From JADLHS01 sp964539515 (GTDB taxonomy: Bacteria; Verrucomicrobiota; Verrucomicrobiia; Limisphaerales; JADLHS01), in contig CAZIJO010000066.1 in the NCBI GenBank assembly GCA_964539515.1, positions 1 through 25,436 on the forward strand: a stretch of DNA of 25,436 nt, written 5' to 3'. Below are positions 7,500 through 15,038 of the stretch, in pieces (position 1 is the first letter of the stretch; each line of letters begins with the position of its first letter). The notes beneath the pieces are model-generated. The model had not been told where the DNA came from. It saw nothing but the letters and a program-made list of their open reading frames with translations, and did no database searches. Position numbers and translations under genes: made by a program.

Positions 7500-8354
7500 A
7501 TGCGAAGGGGTCGCCGGTTAGCTGCGGCGGCAACCGGAGCGTTGATGCTGGTCGGAATGTTTTGGGCGACCGCCTGCCTGGGACAGCGACCGGCGCAGAA
7601 TCCCATTTCGCAAACGCGCTACACCCCCGAAGGACTGGGTTACGAATTGGTTTGGGAGGACCAATTCAACGGGAGCGTGCTCGACCCTGAGAAATGGGAG
7701 GTCCGCGGGGTTGGCCCTCGCGCCCTGGGGTTTGTTTCTCCAGAGGCGGTTAAAGTCGAAGGTGGCTGCCTGAAGCTCAGTGCATTGAAGCAAGCGGATC
7801 GCATTCTGATTGGAGCGGTCGGCACCCAAAACCGTTACCAAACCCGGTACGGATTTTTCGAATGCCGGGCGCAGTTACAGAAGTCTCCGGGCGTCTGGGC
7901 CGCCTTCTGGATCCAGTCGCCCAAGATTTCCCAAGGAGAGAATCCAGCCATTTATGGGGCGGAGATCGACATCATGGAATTTTTCAAGAAGCTGGGGACG
8001 GATATCGTATCGCACAATGTTCATTGGGCGTACGGCCCTCGCCAGCAAACCACCCGCGGGATGCAGAGCTATTGCAAAGGCGTGAGCGAGGGGTTTCATA
8101 AATTCGCCCTGGAGTGGACCCCGGATAAGTACGCGTTCTTTGTGGATGGCTACAAATATTATGAAGTCACAAACGGCCTGTCCCAAATCGAAGAATACCT
8201 GATCCTCAGCATGGAAATTCCCTCGAAGGCCGAAGAAATCCAGAACACCGTCTTTCCCGATGTCTTCATGGTGGATTACGTGAAGGTGTACCAGAAGACA
8301 CCGAGGGCGCGGTTAGGCGCGAACTCGTCGCTGAATCTGGCCGCCGGCCACTAG
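7500..8354 (+). CDS. Secreted GH16-family beta-glucanase
   Basis: A glycoside hydrolase family 16 enzyme of 284 residues from this start. The signature EIDIME is intact: nucleophile E155, assisting D157 and acid/base E160. Other family marks include YELVWEDQFNGSVLDPEKW near the mature N-terminus, TRYGFFECRAQ, GVWAAFWI before the active site, and VDYVKVYQ at the end. GH16 enzymes cut internal beta-1,3 or beta-1,3-1,4 glucans, agar, carrageenan or xyloglucan; the exact substrate cannot be read here. An ATG at 7464 would add 12 residues and overlap the previous gene by 17 bases. The ATG at 7500 is preferred because it puts MRRGRR directly before the hydrophobic signal core. Confidence 0.88.
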   Translation: MRRGRRLAAAATGALMLVGMFWATACLGQRPAQNPISQTRYTPEGLGYELVWEDQFNGSVLDPEKWEVRGVGPRALGFVSPEAVKVEGGCLKLSALKQADRILIGAVGTQNRYQTRYGFFECRAQLQKSPGVWAAFWIQSPKISQGENPAIYGAEIDIMEFFKKLGTDIVSHNVHWAYGPRQQTTRGMQSYCKGVSEGFHKFALEWTPDKYAFFVDGYKYYEVTNGLSQIEEYLILSMEIPSKAEEIQNTVFPDVFMVDYVKVYQKTPRARLGANSSLNLAAGH

Positions 8355-8386
8355 TCGCATGCACCCAGGAATCTCAATTTACGATT

Positions 8387-9775
8387 ATGAACCCATCCCT
8401 GAACCCACCCACTACTCGTCGCGAATTCCTTAAACGCACCAGCCAGTTTGCCGCCGTAACGGCCCTGGCGGGCACAACCCTCCCATATGTTCATGCCGCG
8501 GGCAGCGACTTGATTCAAGTGGCCCTGATCGGCTGCGGGGGCCGTGGCACGGGCGCCGCGGCGCAGGCGCTTTCCACCAAGCCGGGGCCGATCAAGCTGG
8601 TGGCGATGGCCGACGTGTTTGCATCCAAACTCGCGAATAGCTATGAGCATCTGTCCAAGGGACACGCCGCCCAGCTGGACGTGCCGCGCGATCGCAGGTT
8701 CATCGGCTTCGACGGTTACAAGCTGGCCATGGATTGCCTGAAGCCAGGTGACATAGCGATCTTCGCCACGCCGCCGGCCTTCCGCTGGGTCCACTTTGCT
8801 TATGCCATTCAAAAGGGGCTGAATGTCTTCATGGAGAAACCCATCACGGTGGATGGCCCAACGACGCGCAAGTTCCTCACGCTCGCCGAGGCGTCGGAGA
8901 AGAAGAATCTCAAGGTCGGGGTGGGCCTCATGGTTCGCCATTGCAAAGGACGGCAAGAGTTGCACGAACGCATCCAGCAGGGACAGATTGGCGAACTGAC
9001 GTTGCTGCGCGCCTATCGCATGGGTGGTCCTGCCGGCAACGCCGGCCCCCGACCGGAGAACCTGAAGGAACTCCTCTATCAGGTGCAGCGGTTTCACGGC
9101 TTTCTCTGGGCGAGCGGCGGCCTGTTCAGCGACTACAACATCCACCAGATTGACGAATGCTGCTGGATGAAGGATGCGTGGCCGGTCAAGGCACACGCCA
9201 CCGGCGGCCGCCATTATCGCGGCAACAGCGTCGATCAGAACTTCGACAACTACTCAGTGGAATATACATTCGAGGATGGCATGAAATTCTACTTCGTCGG
9301 ACGCAGCGAGCAGGGTTGCTATGATGAGTTCGCCAGCTATGCCCACGGCACCAAGGGTTCGGCCATCATCTCGACCAACGTTCACACCCCGGGGCGGGTT
9401 CGCATTTTCAAAAACCAGATTCCCAACCTGCGGGATTACCGAAGCGCCAACGTCGCCTGGTCGTTCTCGCAGCCGAATCAAGCGGAACCGGATCCTTACC
9501 AGTTGGAATGGGACGATCTCGTCTCCGCCATCCGGCAGGACCAACCTTACAACGAAGCCAAGCGCGGCGCGATCGCGAGCCTGGTGACGTCCATGGGCCG
9601 GATGTCGGCGCACACCGGCCAGATCGTCACGTATGAGGAAATGCTCGACTGCGAGCACGAATTTGCCCCCGGGGTGGATAAACTCACGATGGATTCACCC
9701 GCGCCTTTGCTGGCGGGCGCCGACGGCAAATATCCTGTGCCCGAACCGGGCATCAAGAAGACCCGCGAGTATTGA
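8387..9775 (+). CDS. Tat-exported Gfo/Idh/MocA-family oxidoreductase
   Basis: A 462-residue protein with a Tat signal (TTRREFLKR at residues 9-17, hydrophobic stretch to VHAAG). An NAD(P)-binding Rossmann loop follows (VALIGCGGRGTGAA, about 45-58), then the family's EKP motif at E150-K151-P152 and a substrate-domain segment GGLFSDYNIHQID with H253 and D256. Family members oxidise sugars, inositols or glycosides, sometimes making 3-keto sugars, or act in net non-redox glycoside cleavage. Tat export of a folded, cofactor-loaded enzyme implies that the chemistry is periplasmic. It lies between the GH16 gene and a glycosidase gene in the same direction, so glucan breakdown products are plausible substrates. 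Confidence 0.9.
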   Translation: MNPSLNPPTTRREFLKRTSQFAAVTALAGTTLPYVHAAGSDLIQVALIGCGGRGTGAAAQALSTKPGPIKLVAMADVFASKLANSYEHLSKGHAAQLDVPRDRRFIGFDGYKLAMDCLKPGDIAIFATPPAFRWVHFAYAIQKGLNVFMEKPITVDGPTTRKFLTLAEASEKKNLKVGVGLMVRHCKGRQELHERIQQGQIGELTLLRAYRMGGPAGNAGPRPENLKELLYQVQRFHGFLWASGGLFSDYNIHQIDECCWMKDAWPVKAHATGGRHYRGNSVDQNFDNYSVEYTFEDGMKFYFVGRSEQGCYDEFASYAHGTKGSAIISTNVHTPGRVRIFKNQIPNLRDYRSANVAWSFSQPNQAEPDPYQLEWDDLVSAIRQDQPYNEAKRGAIASLVTSMGRMSAHTGQIVTYEEMLDCEHEFAPGVDKLTMDSPAPLLAGADGKYPVPEPGIKKTREY

Positions 9776-9810
9776 CCCGGGGTCGCGCGAGCTTTAGCGG
9801 AGTAATGGTA

Positions 9811-9828
9811 CCCGCAGACAATTGCGGG
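9811..9828. other. Intergenic hairpin after the Gfo/Idh gene
   Basis: CCCGCA (9811-9816) and TGCGGG (9823-9828) form a perfect 6-bp stem with loop GACAAT. No T-tract follows, so it may be a processing or stability element rather than a terminator. Confidence 0.35.
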
Positions 9829-9932
9829 GGGCAATCGTGTGCGCCCCGATGCTGGCAAGCTCCGGCGGAAATCAGGACGGGCCGCGATGCCGGGGCCGCT
9901 GTTCGTCATTACCGAAATCTCCATTCCATGTC

Positions 9933-11270
9933 ATGAATCAGATTCTCACACTCAAGCATGTTCTGATCGCGGGCGCGGTCACGATGGCTTTGGCTTGCGC
10001 GGCGGGCGCCGACAAGACGGCCAGCGAGCGCAACCTTGCCGATGAAATCCTCGCCGACGAGAACTTGCGCGCCGTGCAGCAGATGGCGCACAAGCTCTTG
10101 AAGTCGGGTTTGACCGCCGGGAGCGGCTACGGCGAGGTCTGGATTCGCGACTTGAACACGTTCATCGAAGTGGCGCTGGAGGTCAACGAACCGCAGCGCT
10201 TCCGCGAATCGTTGCTGATCTTCTTCAAGTTTCAGGGCGCTGAGGGCGACATCGTGGATGGCTACATCCCCAAGGATCGCGCGCAAGTGAATTACAAATA
10301 TCGCACCTCGCCGCTCGAGCCGACGCTCCTCGCGCACAAGAACACCGTCGAGACTGATCAGGAGTCATCGCTCGTCCAGGCGATCCGCAAGTATGTCACG
10401 ATGACACGCGATCGCAGCATCCTGGACGAGACCATTGCCGGCCGTTCCGTTCGGGAGCGGCTGGCAGCGGCGTTGGAATACGTGTTGCACGCACGCTTTG
10501 ACCCGCTCCACGGCCTCGTTTGGGGGGCCACCACTGCGGATTGGGGCGACGTTCAGCCGGAGCACGCGTGGGGCGTCGAACTGGATGCGAACTCGCATCG
10601 CGCCATCGACATTTATGACAACGCCATGTTTGCCATCGCCATTGACGATTATCTGCAACTGCTTGGCGCGGACGGCTCGAAGACAGCGCGCTGGAAATCC
10701 GTCCGGGACGAGCTCCACCGCAATGTGCGAAAGCATCTTTGGGACACAGGCAGAACGAAGTTCATTCCGCACCTTTATCTGGACGGGTCCCCTTTTCCTG
10801 AAGCTTTTGACGAACGCGCGGTTTACTACCACGGTGGAACTGCGGTGGCCATCGAAGCAGGCATGCTTTCGCGGGCTGAAATGGTCCGTGCGCTGGAACA
10901 AATGCGGTCGAACGTGCGGCAGGCAGGGGCGGGTTCCATCGGGCTGACGCTCTATCCGACCTATCCCAAAGGTGCGTTCAAGAACCCCAGCATGAAGCCG
11001 TATGGCTATCAAAACGGGGGCGACTGGTGCTGGTTCGGTGGGCGCATGATCCAACAACTCATCCGGCAGGGCGCCATCCAGGAAGCCTACGATGAACTGA
11101 AACCAATGGTGGCCCGGGTGCGGCGCGCTGGCGACTTTTACGAGTGGTGGTCACTGGACAATCAACCGCGCGGGTCCGGGCAGTTCCGCGGTTCGGCGGG
11201 TGTTTTAGGGCGGGCCATTGCGATGCTCCAAGCTTGGGCGGAGCAGAAAAAAGCGGCCGACCAACGCTGA
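9933..11270 (+). CDS. Exported six-hairpin (alpha/alpha) glycoside-hydrolase-like protein
   Basis: A 445-residue protein with a Sec signal (MNQILTLKHVLIAGAVTMAL, then ACAAGA). The mature part is helix-rich and shows features of (alpha/alpha)6-barrel glycosidases: VWIRDLNTF (W70, R72, D73) and TADWGDVQPE (D203, W204, D206), then QNGGDWCWFGGRM near the C-terminus. The WIRD and ADWGD pairs resemble GH63/GH15-like clans, where acids in these loops catalyse hydrolysis. The exact family is not certain. The ATG at 9933 is chosen over a TTG at 9822 because the signal peptide starts there. It ends the plus-strand carbohydrate cluster. Confidence 0.7.
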   Translation: MNQILTLKHVLIAGAVTMALACAAGADKTASERNLADEILADENLRAVQQMAHKLLKSGLTAGSGYGEVWIRDLNTFIEVALEVNEPQRFRESLLIFFKFQGAEGDIVDGYIPKDRAQVNYKYRTSPLEPTLLAHKNTVETDQESSLVQAIRKYVTMTRDRSILDETIAGRSVRERLAAALEYVLHARFDPLHGLVWGATTADWGDVQPEHAWGVELDANSHRAIDIYDNAMFAIAIDDYLQLLGADGSKTARWKSVRDELHRNVRKHLWDTGRTKFIPHLYLDGSPFPEAFDERAVYYHGGTAVAIEAGMLSRAEMVRALEQMRSNVRQAGAGSIGLTLYPTYPKGAFKNPSMKPYGYQNGGDWCWFGGRMIQQLIRQGAIQEAYDELKPMVARVRRAGDFYEWWSLDNQPRGSGQFRGSAGVLGRAIAMLQAWAEQKKAADQR

Positions 11271-11346
11271 AGTCCTGACTAAATGCCGGGCTTGGAAAGG
11301 ATAAAGCCACCAGAGTTTCGCTGGCCGCACCCAAGTTGCGGTGCGG

Positions 11347-11364
11347 GATGGCGCGCGCGCCATC
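11347..11364. terminator. 18-base perfect palindrome between convergent genes
   Basis: GATGGCGCGCGCGCCATC is a perfect palindrome between the ends of the glycosidase gene (11270) and the PAS-SpoIIE gene (11415). A hairpin shared by both directions would suit a bidirectional terminator, but there is no T-tract and the perfect symmetry would also suit a protein-binding site. Confidence 0.35.
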
Positions 11365-11414
11365 ACCGGCATCTGAAATTCCCGACCGGTTGAATCGTTT
11401 GCCCATCACCCTGT

Positions 11415-12563
11415 TCAACTGCGACGGCAAAGTTTGACCAGCGTCAGATCGTCGGGCAGGTGGATCTCGTTGCTAAAAAGAAGCAATTGCTCTTCAAGCT
11501 GGTCCAGATGGAATCCCGTGGGGTTGCCATTGCGAAGCTGTGTGCGGGCGAGATTTAGTAATCCTTCCTTGCCCAGCTCGTGTTCCTGGCGGTCGAATAA
11601 TTCCGTCGCACCGTCGGTGTAAAGCAGCAGCGCATCGCCGGGCGCCAAGCGGGCCGCTGTTTCCTGGTAGTTGATGCTCGGAAACATGCCGAGGGCGGGG
11701 TTCGCCTTTCCAAGCGACTCGACGGTTCCATTGGTACGGAAGACCAGCGGGGGTGGATGACCGGCGCGGACGACGTGCATTTCTCCGCTGGCCGCATCAT
11801 AAGCCGTCAGGACGGCGGTGCCGAAATAGCCGTCCTCTCGCACCAGGACATGCACGCGCTCATTCAAAATGCCCATGAAGCGAGCCGGCGCATCCAAATC
11901 GTGGCGGTGCTCCTGGCAAAGCGAACGCAACAGCATCGTGTACAGGGCTGCCGCCACGCCGTGCCCCTTTGCGTCCGCCACCAGAATGGCGTAGTGATCG
12001 TTTCCCACTTTCTCGACATGAAAAAAATCCCCGCCGACAATATCCCTTGGCTGGTAGCGCATTTCAAAGCTTACCCGTTCGTCCTGGGGCAGATCGCATC
12101 GGACGGCCAGTTCCTGAATCGCTTTGGCTCGCAACTGGTCTTGGACGGGGCCGGTGAGATCGCGAAACACCTCGATGCCGCCGATGATCCGGCTGGCATG
12201 GTCGCGGACGGGCGACACCGTAACCTCCACCGGGATGCGGTCCCCGGACCGATGCTGGGCGAACACCAGCAAAGGCTCGGTACTGGGCTGGCCGGTGACG
12301 ATGCACCGGTGCAACGGGCAATACTCGTGACCGCACAGCGCGTGACCATCCTTGTCGACATGCACCAGGATATTCTCGCGGCAGCTGCGGCCCACTACTT
12401 CCTCCGCCCGCCAGCCGGTGATCCTTTGCGCCGCGTGATTCCAAAACACAATTCGGCGCTCGGTGTCGGTGATGTAAGCGCCGTCAGCCAGCAGGTCCAG
12501 TAGTTCCGGGGCGTCGAATGCTGCCAGGAAGGAAGCCGGATCGCGGTCTGGGTGGCCTTTCAT
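11415..12563 (-). CDS. PAS domain plus SpoIIE/RsbU-type PP2C phosphatase
   Basis: A 382-residue cytoplasmic regulator. Residues about 18-140 form a PAS sensor (YITDTERRIVFWNHAAQRITGW pattern, cut here as residues 30-51) ending in IIGGIEVFRDLT. It carries four cysteines, C61, C77, C82 and C87, in CRENILVH...CGHEYCPLHRC. Residues about 150-380 are a SpoIIE-type phosphatase with RDIVGGDFF (D174, D179), VADAKGHG (D197), LLYTDGATE (D317) and DDLTLV (D371, D372), so the metal-binding aspartates are intact. Such enzymes dephosphorylate anti-anti-sigma factors in partner-switching. No STAS or RsbW-like gene is in the window. The ATG at 12563 is immediately preceded by a 14-base palindrome. Confidence 0.9.
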   Translation of the reverse strand: MKGHPDRDPASFLAAFDAPELLDLLADGAYITDTERRIVFWNHAAQRITGWRAEEVVGRSCRENILVHVDKDGHALCGHEYCPLHRCIVTGQPSTEPLLVFAQHRSGDRIPVEVTVSPVRDHASRIIGGIEVFRDLTGPVQDQLRAKAIQELAVRCDLPQDERVSFEMRYQPRDIVGGDFFHVEKVGNDHYAILVADAKGHGVAAALYTMLLRSLCQEHRHDLDAPARFMGILNERVHVLVREDGYFGTAVLTAYDAASGEMHVVRAGHPPPLVFRTNGTVESLGKANPALGMFPSINYQETAARLAPGDALLLYTDGATELFDRQEHELGKEGLLNLARTQLRNGNPTGFHLDQLEEQLLLFSNEIHLPDDLTLVKLCRRS

Positions 12564-12565
12564 AG

Positions 12566-12579
12566 CTCAATTAATTGAG
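12566..12579. promoter_or_regulatory. Palindrome over the ribosome-binding region of the PAS-SpoIIE gene
   Basis: CTCAATTAATTGAG is a perfect 14-base palindrome starting two bases before the minus-strand start codon (12561-12563). It covers the place where the Shine-Dalgarno would be, so it could be an operator or a hairpin that hides the start. Confidence 0.4.
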
Positions 12580-12698
12580 AGAAGGTCATGGTCCGGGCCA
12601 CGTGCCCGGTGGCCGAGTCAAGCTACACAATCCCCGCAACTTCTCAAAGCGGTTAATACCGAAGTGGCAGGAGCCCGCGGCAGGACGTTTGCCGTCGC

Positions 12699-12726
12699 TT
12701 GATTCTCCATTGTCCGGGCGTAGAGT
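12699..12726 (+). promoter_or_regulatory. Candidate promoter for the ybaK-like gene
   Basis: TTGATT (12699-12704) and TAGAGT (12721-12726) are 16 bases apart and lie 30 bases before the ATG. Each matches four of six consensus bases. An AAAGGA ribosome-binding site at 12745-12750 sits five bases before the ATG and decides that start. Confidence 0.35.
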
Positions 12727-12755
12727 GCCATTGGGTCAACAGCGAAAGGATTGTT

Positions 12756-13217
12756 ATGCCAGTCAAAACATTGAAGGAGTTCCTCGATGCCAACCATGTG
12801 AAGTACCTCACCATCACCCATTCCAAGGCATACACGGCGCAGGAAGTGGCCGCTTCCGCGCATGTGCCGGGCAAGGCGCTGGCCAAAGTTGTGATTGTCG
12901 AAATGGATGGGGAAATGGCGATGGCCGTGCTGCCGGCCAACCGCAAGATCGTGCTCCAGGATTTGCGCGAAATCACCGGCAGCGACCAGGTACGGTTCGT
13001 GGCCGAAGAAAAGTTCAAGGACCGTTTCCCCGATTGTGAAATCGGCGCCATGCCACCGTTCGGTAATCTGTATGGTATGCAGGTCTATGCCGCCGACTCG
13101 CTGGCCGAGAACTACGAGATTGCGTTCAACGCCGGTTCGCACGAGGAGATCATCAAACTTGCCTACCACGATTTCGAGCGGTTGGCGCAGCCCCGCGTCA
13201 TGGCCTTCACGACTTGA
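12756..13217 (+). CDS. YbaK/EbsC-family aminoacyl-tRNA deacylase
   Basis: A 153-residue protein of the YbaK/ProX editing family, which hydrolyses mischarged aminoacyl-tRNAs such as Cys-tRNAPro or Ala-tRNAPro in trans. Visible marks are THSKAYTAQEVAASAHVPG at the N-terminus, the conserved lysine region GKALAKVVI (K44), and CEIGAMPPFGNLYG (about residues 94-107), the glycine/proline loop that lines the active site. Some family members are stress or signal-related stand-alone domains, so the tRNA substrate is not settled. The ATG at 12756 is supported by the AAAGGA site five bases upstream; a TTG at 12699 is rejected. It is transcribed away from the PAS-SpoIIE gene. Confidence 0.85.
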   Translation: MPVKTLKEFLDANHVKYLTITHSKAYTAQEVAASAHVPGKALAKVVIVEMDGEMAMAVLPANRKIVLQDLREITGSDQVRFVAEEKFKDRFPDCEIGAMPPFGNLYGMQVYAADSLAENYEIAFNAGSHEEIIKLAYHDFERLAQPRVMAFTT

Positions 13218-13375
13218 GGCGCGGGTTTGGAATCGACCGAGGTGGAGCGGACCAGGAACGGGCGAGGACCGGGTCATGCAGGGAAAAGCCTCGCACGGCG
13301 GGGTTTTGCGCAAGCGGATGACTGAGGGGCCGGACTCAACGTACAGATGCGGGTGGTAGGGGGAGTGACGGGAAC

Positions 13376-13501
13376 TGTCCCCCGTAATGGGGACTGGTGG
13401 GGGATGCGTACGGGTTTATGCTGGGGACGTTGTTTGGCGCTGCGTTCTCAGTGCCGTGTGTGAAAAGGCCGGACTTGTTACCCGGCCTTTCTCTTTGTAC
13501 G
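13376..13501 (+). repeat. Dispersed repeat / possible RNA gene, copy 1
   Basis: A 126-base unit with a second copy at 16542-16668. The first 24 bases (13376-13399) match copy 2 at 22 positions and can form GTCCCC/GGGGAC (13377-13382 with 13389-13394). The middle 36 bases (13400-13435) are unrelated in sequence but nearly equal in length (36 against 37). The final 66 bases (13436-13501) are identical in both copies and contain a 9-bp hairpin. It follows the 3' end of minus-strand genes. It could be a small RNA gene read on the plus strand, a mobile bidirectional terminator, or a MITE-like element. I see no terminal inverted repeats. Confidence 0.75.
13464..13490. terminator. Terminator-like hairpin in repeat copy 1
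   Basis: AAAGGCCGG (13464-13472) pairs perfectly with CCGGCCTTT (13482-13490) around a 9-base loop, followed by CTCTTT on the plus strand and by TTCACAC on the minus strand. Since the flanking genes converge, it can serve both directions. Confidence 0.6.
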
Positions 13502-13536
13502 GTGGCCCCGCCGGTAGCGGAGCTCTGAAACATTGC

Positions 13537-13623
13537 TCAACGCACTGATGCTTCCAATGCCAATTGCGGAGCGGTCACGCCCGCGATGAGGGCAGTTTTC
13601 AGAAACTGTCTTCTGTTGGTCAT
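13537..13623 (-). pseudogene. Tat signal peptide remnant (28 codons)
   Basis: An ATG at 13623 shares its A with the stop of the C45-type gene (TGATG). It opens a frame that reads MTNRRQFLKTALIAG, continues with a short hydrophobic run and AxA-like residues, and stops at 13537-13539. This is a clear twin-arginine signal with almost no mature protein after it. The following DNA gives no continuation in any frame that I recognise, and repeat copy 1 begins 35 bases further on. It is most simply the 5' remnant of an exported-protein gene once co-translated with its upstream neighbour, cut by rearrangement. Confidence 0.65.
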
Positions 13624-14828
13624 CAGAGGGCAAGCTCCACGTACTGGGCTGTGCAGGCGGTGCTGTAGGAAACCCGCACGCGCCGGCTTGCCGGCATCCA
13701 TTGGAGACTCGCGGTGGTGCGCCAGTAGTCAGTATGCACACACGGCGAAGTGCCATCCGGGATGCCATGAGGGCCGTGGTCGGCCATGATGGCCGCCAAT
13801 TCATCCGGGCTGATGCCGCTCTGTTGCCGCACGAGTTCCTCCAGCCGGCGGGCGCGATGAGCGTGCCACTCCAACACTGGTCGGCCGCGCAGCGGCCCCG
13901 GCACTTTGTCCGAAAACGCGGCGGATTCCGACACTTGAACCGCACCGGTTTCCGGGCAGTGGCACACGTTCGTGAACAGCAACCAATCGTTGCCTCCGGC
14001 AGGCCGGCGGATCCCAAACCGGGTATTGGAGAGTTCCACCGCCGCGAGGTCGCCTGAAGCATCCGCCAGCATCAGCATGCCTGCGCCCCAGTGCGGTTTG
14101 GTTGTGATGTGTTTGATGGCCTCGGGTACCGTGGCGCAGGCGGCCAGGGCATCGGCGATCAACATGGTTATCAATGGATTCGGCTGGCCCGGGTCCGTCA
14201 CGAACGCGTAATTGAGCGTGATTGCGAGGCCTTTTTCGTTCATGCCATCCACGGTTCCGGCTTGCGGCGCCACGGCAAAATCGAGCGAGCGCCAGCCCTG
14301 CTCCGGACTACTTTCGCGCAGCACGAAGAAGGGCTGGACTAGCGGGAGATAATCGAAATTCTTCGCGATGACCGGCTCTCCGTCGCGGGTCCGGGCGCCG
14401 CGAACAGCCAAGGCTGAGCAAGCCCCGGGTAAGGGAACCGTCGTCCGGCCGGACATGGAGGCGATAAAGGCTTCCATGGAATTCATGAGGCAAAGGCTGC
14501 GGAGCGGCAGGCCGGCCCCCTCGGCAATCCCTTCCAGGCGAGCGAGCATGGCTGGATTTTCTTGCCGCAACGCGGGCACAAGCATCTGCTCGGATTTGCG
14601 TTCAGCCAGTTTCAGAAAGAGTGGGTAAGGCATCAGCCACGGCTGCTCCATCCGAAACGCTTCCAGATTTCGCATGCTCTGGTGCGTTCCCCGGATCTTG
14701 TCCCGCAGTGCGGCCCCTTGGGCGACTCCCATTTGCCGCGGCCCGCCGGAGCAGTGGCAGTCGACCCGTGGGACCATCAGGGTTTCAGGCGTTGAAAGGG
14801 TTGTCGGCATCGCTCCAGTGGATGGCAT
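13623..14828 (-). CDS. C45-type Ntn hydrolase (acyltransferase/peptidase-like)
   Basis: A 401-residue protein of the C45 / acyl-CoA:6-aminopenicillanate acyltransferase-like group of N-terminal nucleophile hydrolases. The nucleophile region reads PGACSALAVRGARTRDGEP followed by VIAKNFDYLP, where C137 would become the new N-terminus after self-cleavage. The downstream Asn-Phe-Asp-Tyr matches the family's N-x-D-W/Y block. GTVDGMNEKGLAITLNY and the late GIPDGTSPCVHTDY are also typical. These enzymes cleave or transfer amide-linked acyl groups. The first part looks like the usual G-x-x-x-G repeat region (PRQMGVAQGAALRDKIRG). No signal peptide is obvious. An ATG at 14828 is used; a TTG at 14849 and ATGs at 14810 and 14777 are also possible. 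Confidence 0.78.
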   Translation of the reverse strand: MPSTGAMPTTLSTPETLMVPRVDCHCSGGPRQMGVAQGAALRDKIRGTHQSMRNLEAFRMEQPWLMPYPLFLKLAERKSEQMLVPALRQENPAMLARLEGIAEGAGLPLRSLCLMNSMEAFIASMSGRTTVPLPGACSALAVRGARTRDGEPVIAKNFDYLPLVQPFFVLRESSPEQGWRSLDFAVAPQAGTVDGMNEKGLAITLNYAFVTDPGQPNPLITMLIADALAACATVPEAIKHITTKPHWGAGMLMLADASGDLAAVELSNTRFGIRRPAGGNDWLLFTNVCHCPETGAVQVSESAAFSDKVPGPLRGRPVLEWHAHRARRLEELVRQQSGISPDELAAIMADHGPHGIPDGTSPCVHTDYWRTTASLQWMPASRRVRVSYSTACTAQYVELAL

Positions 14829-15038
14829 GTCACCGCTTGGTGATTTCAAATGGCAGCTAGCTACTTCTGCCAGTTGATCCGGAAAAACGCAATCGCGACC
14901 TTTAGCGCTCTAAACTGGCCGGGCTTGCGACGACTATACGGGAGAAGCGGGTGAAGTCGTCTGCTATAGCTGACAGCCGCGTCCAGACAAAAGCGGCGAA
15001 GGAGCTGGCCAAGCCAAGTTCTGTGGAACACGAGGCCA

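Larger units (their letters stand above)
13218..13536. other. Intergenic stretch holding repeat copy 1
   Basis: This is the gap between the ybaK stop and the Tat remnant, where genes converge. Positions 13218-13375 are G-rich and show no gene I can support. Positions 13376-13501 are the first copy of the dispersed repeat. Confidence 0.5.

Noticed and set aside
11757..12503. A 248-codon plus-strand frame opposite the PAS-SpoIIE gene
   Set aside because: The minus strand has all phosphatase motifs; the plus frame has none.
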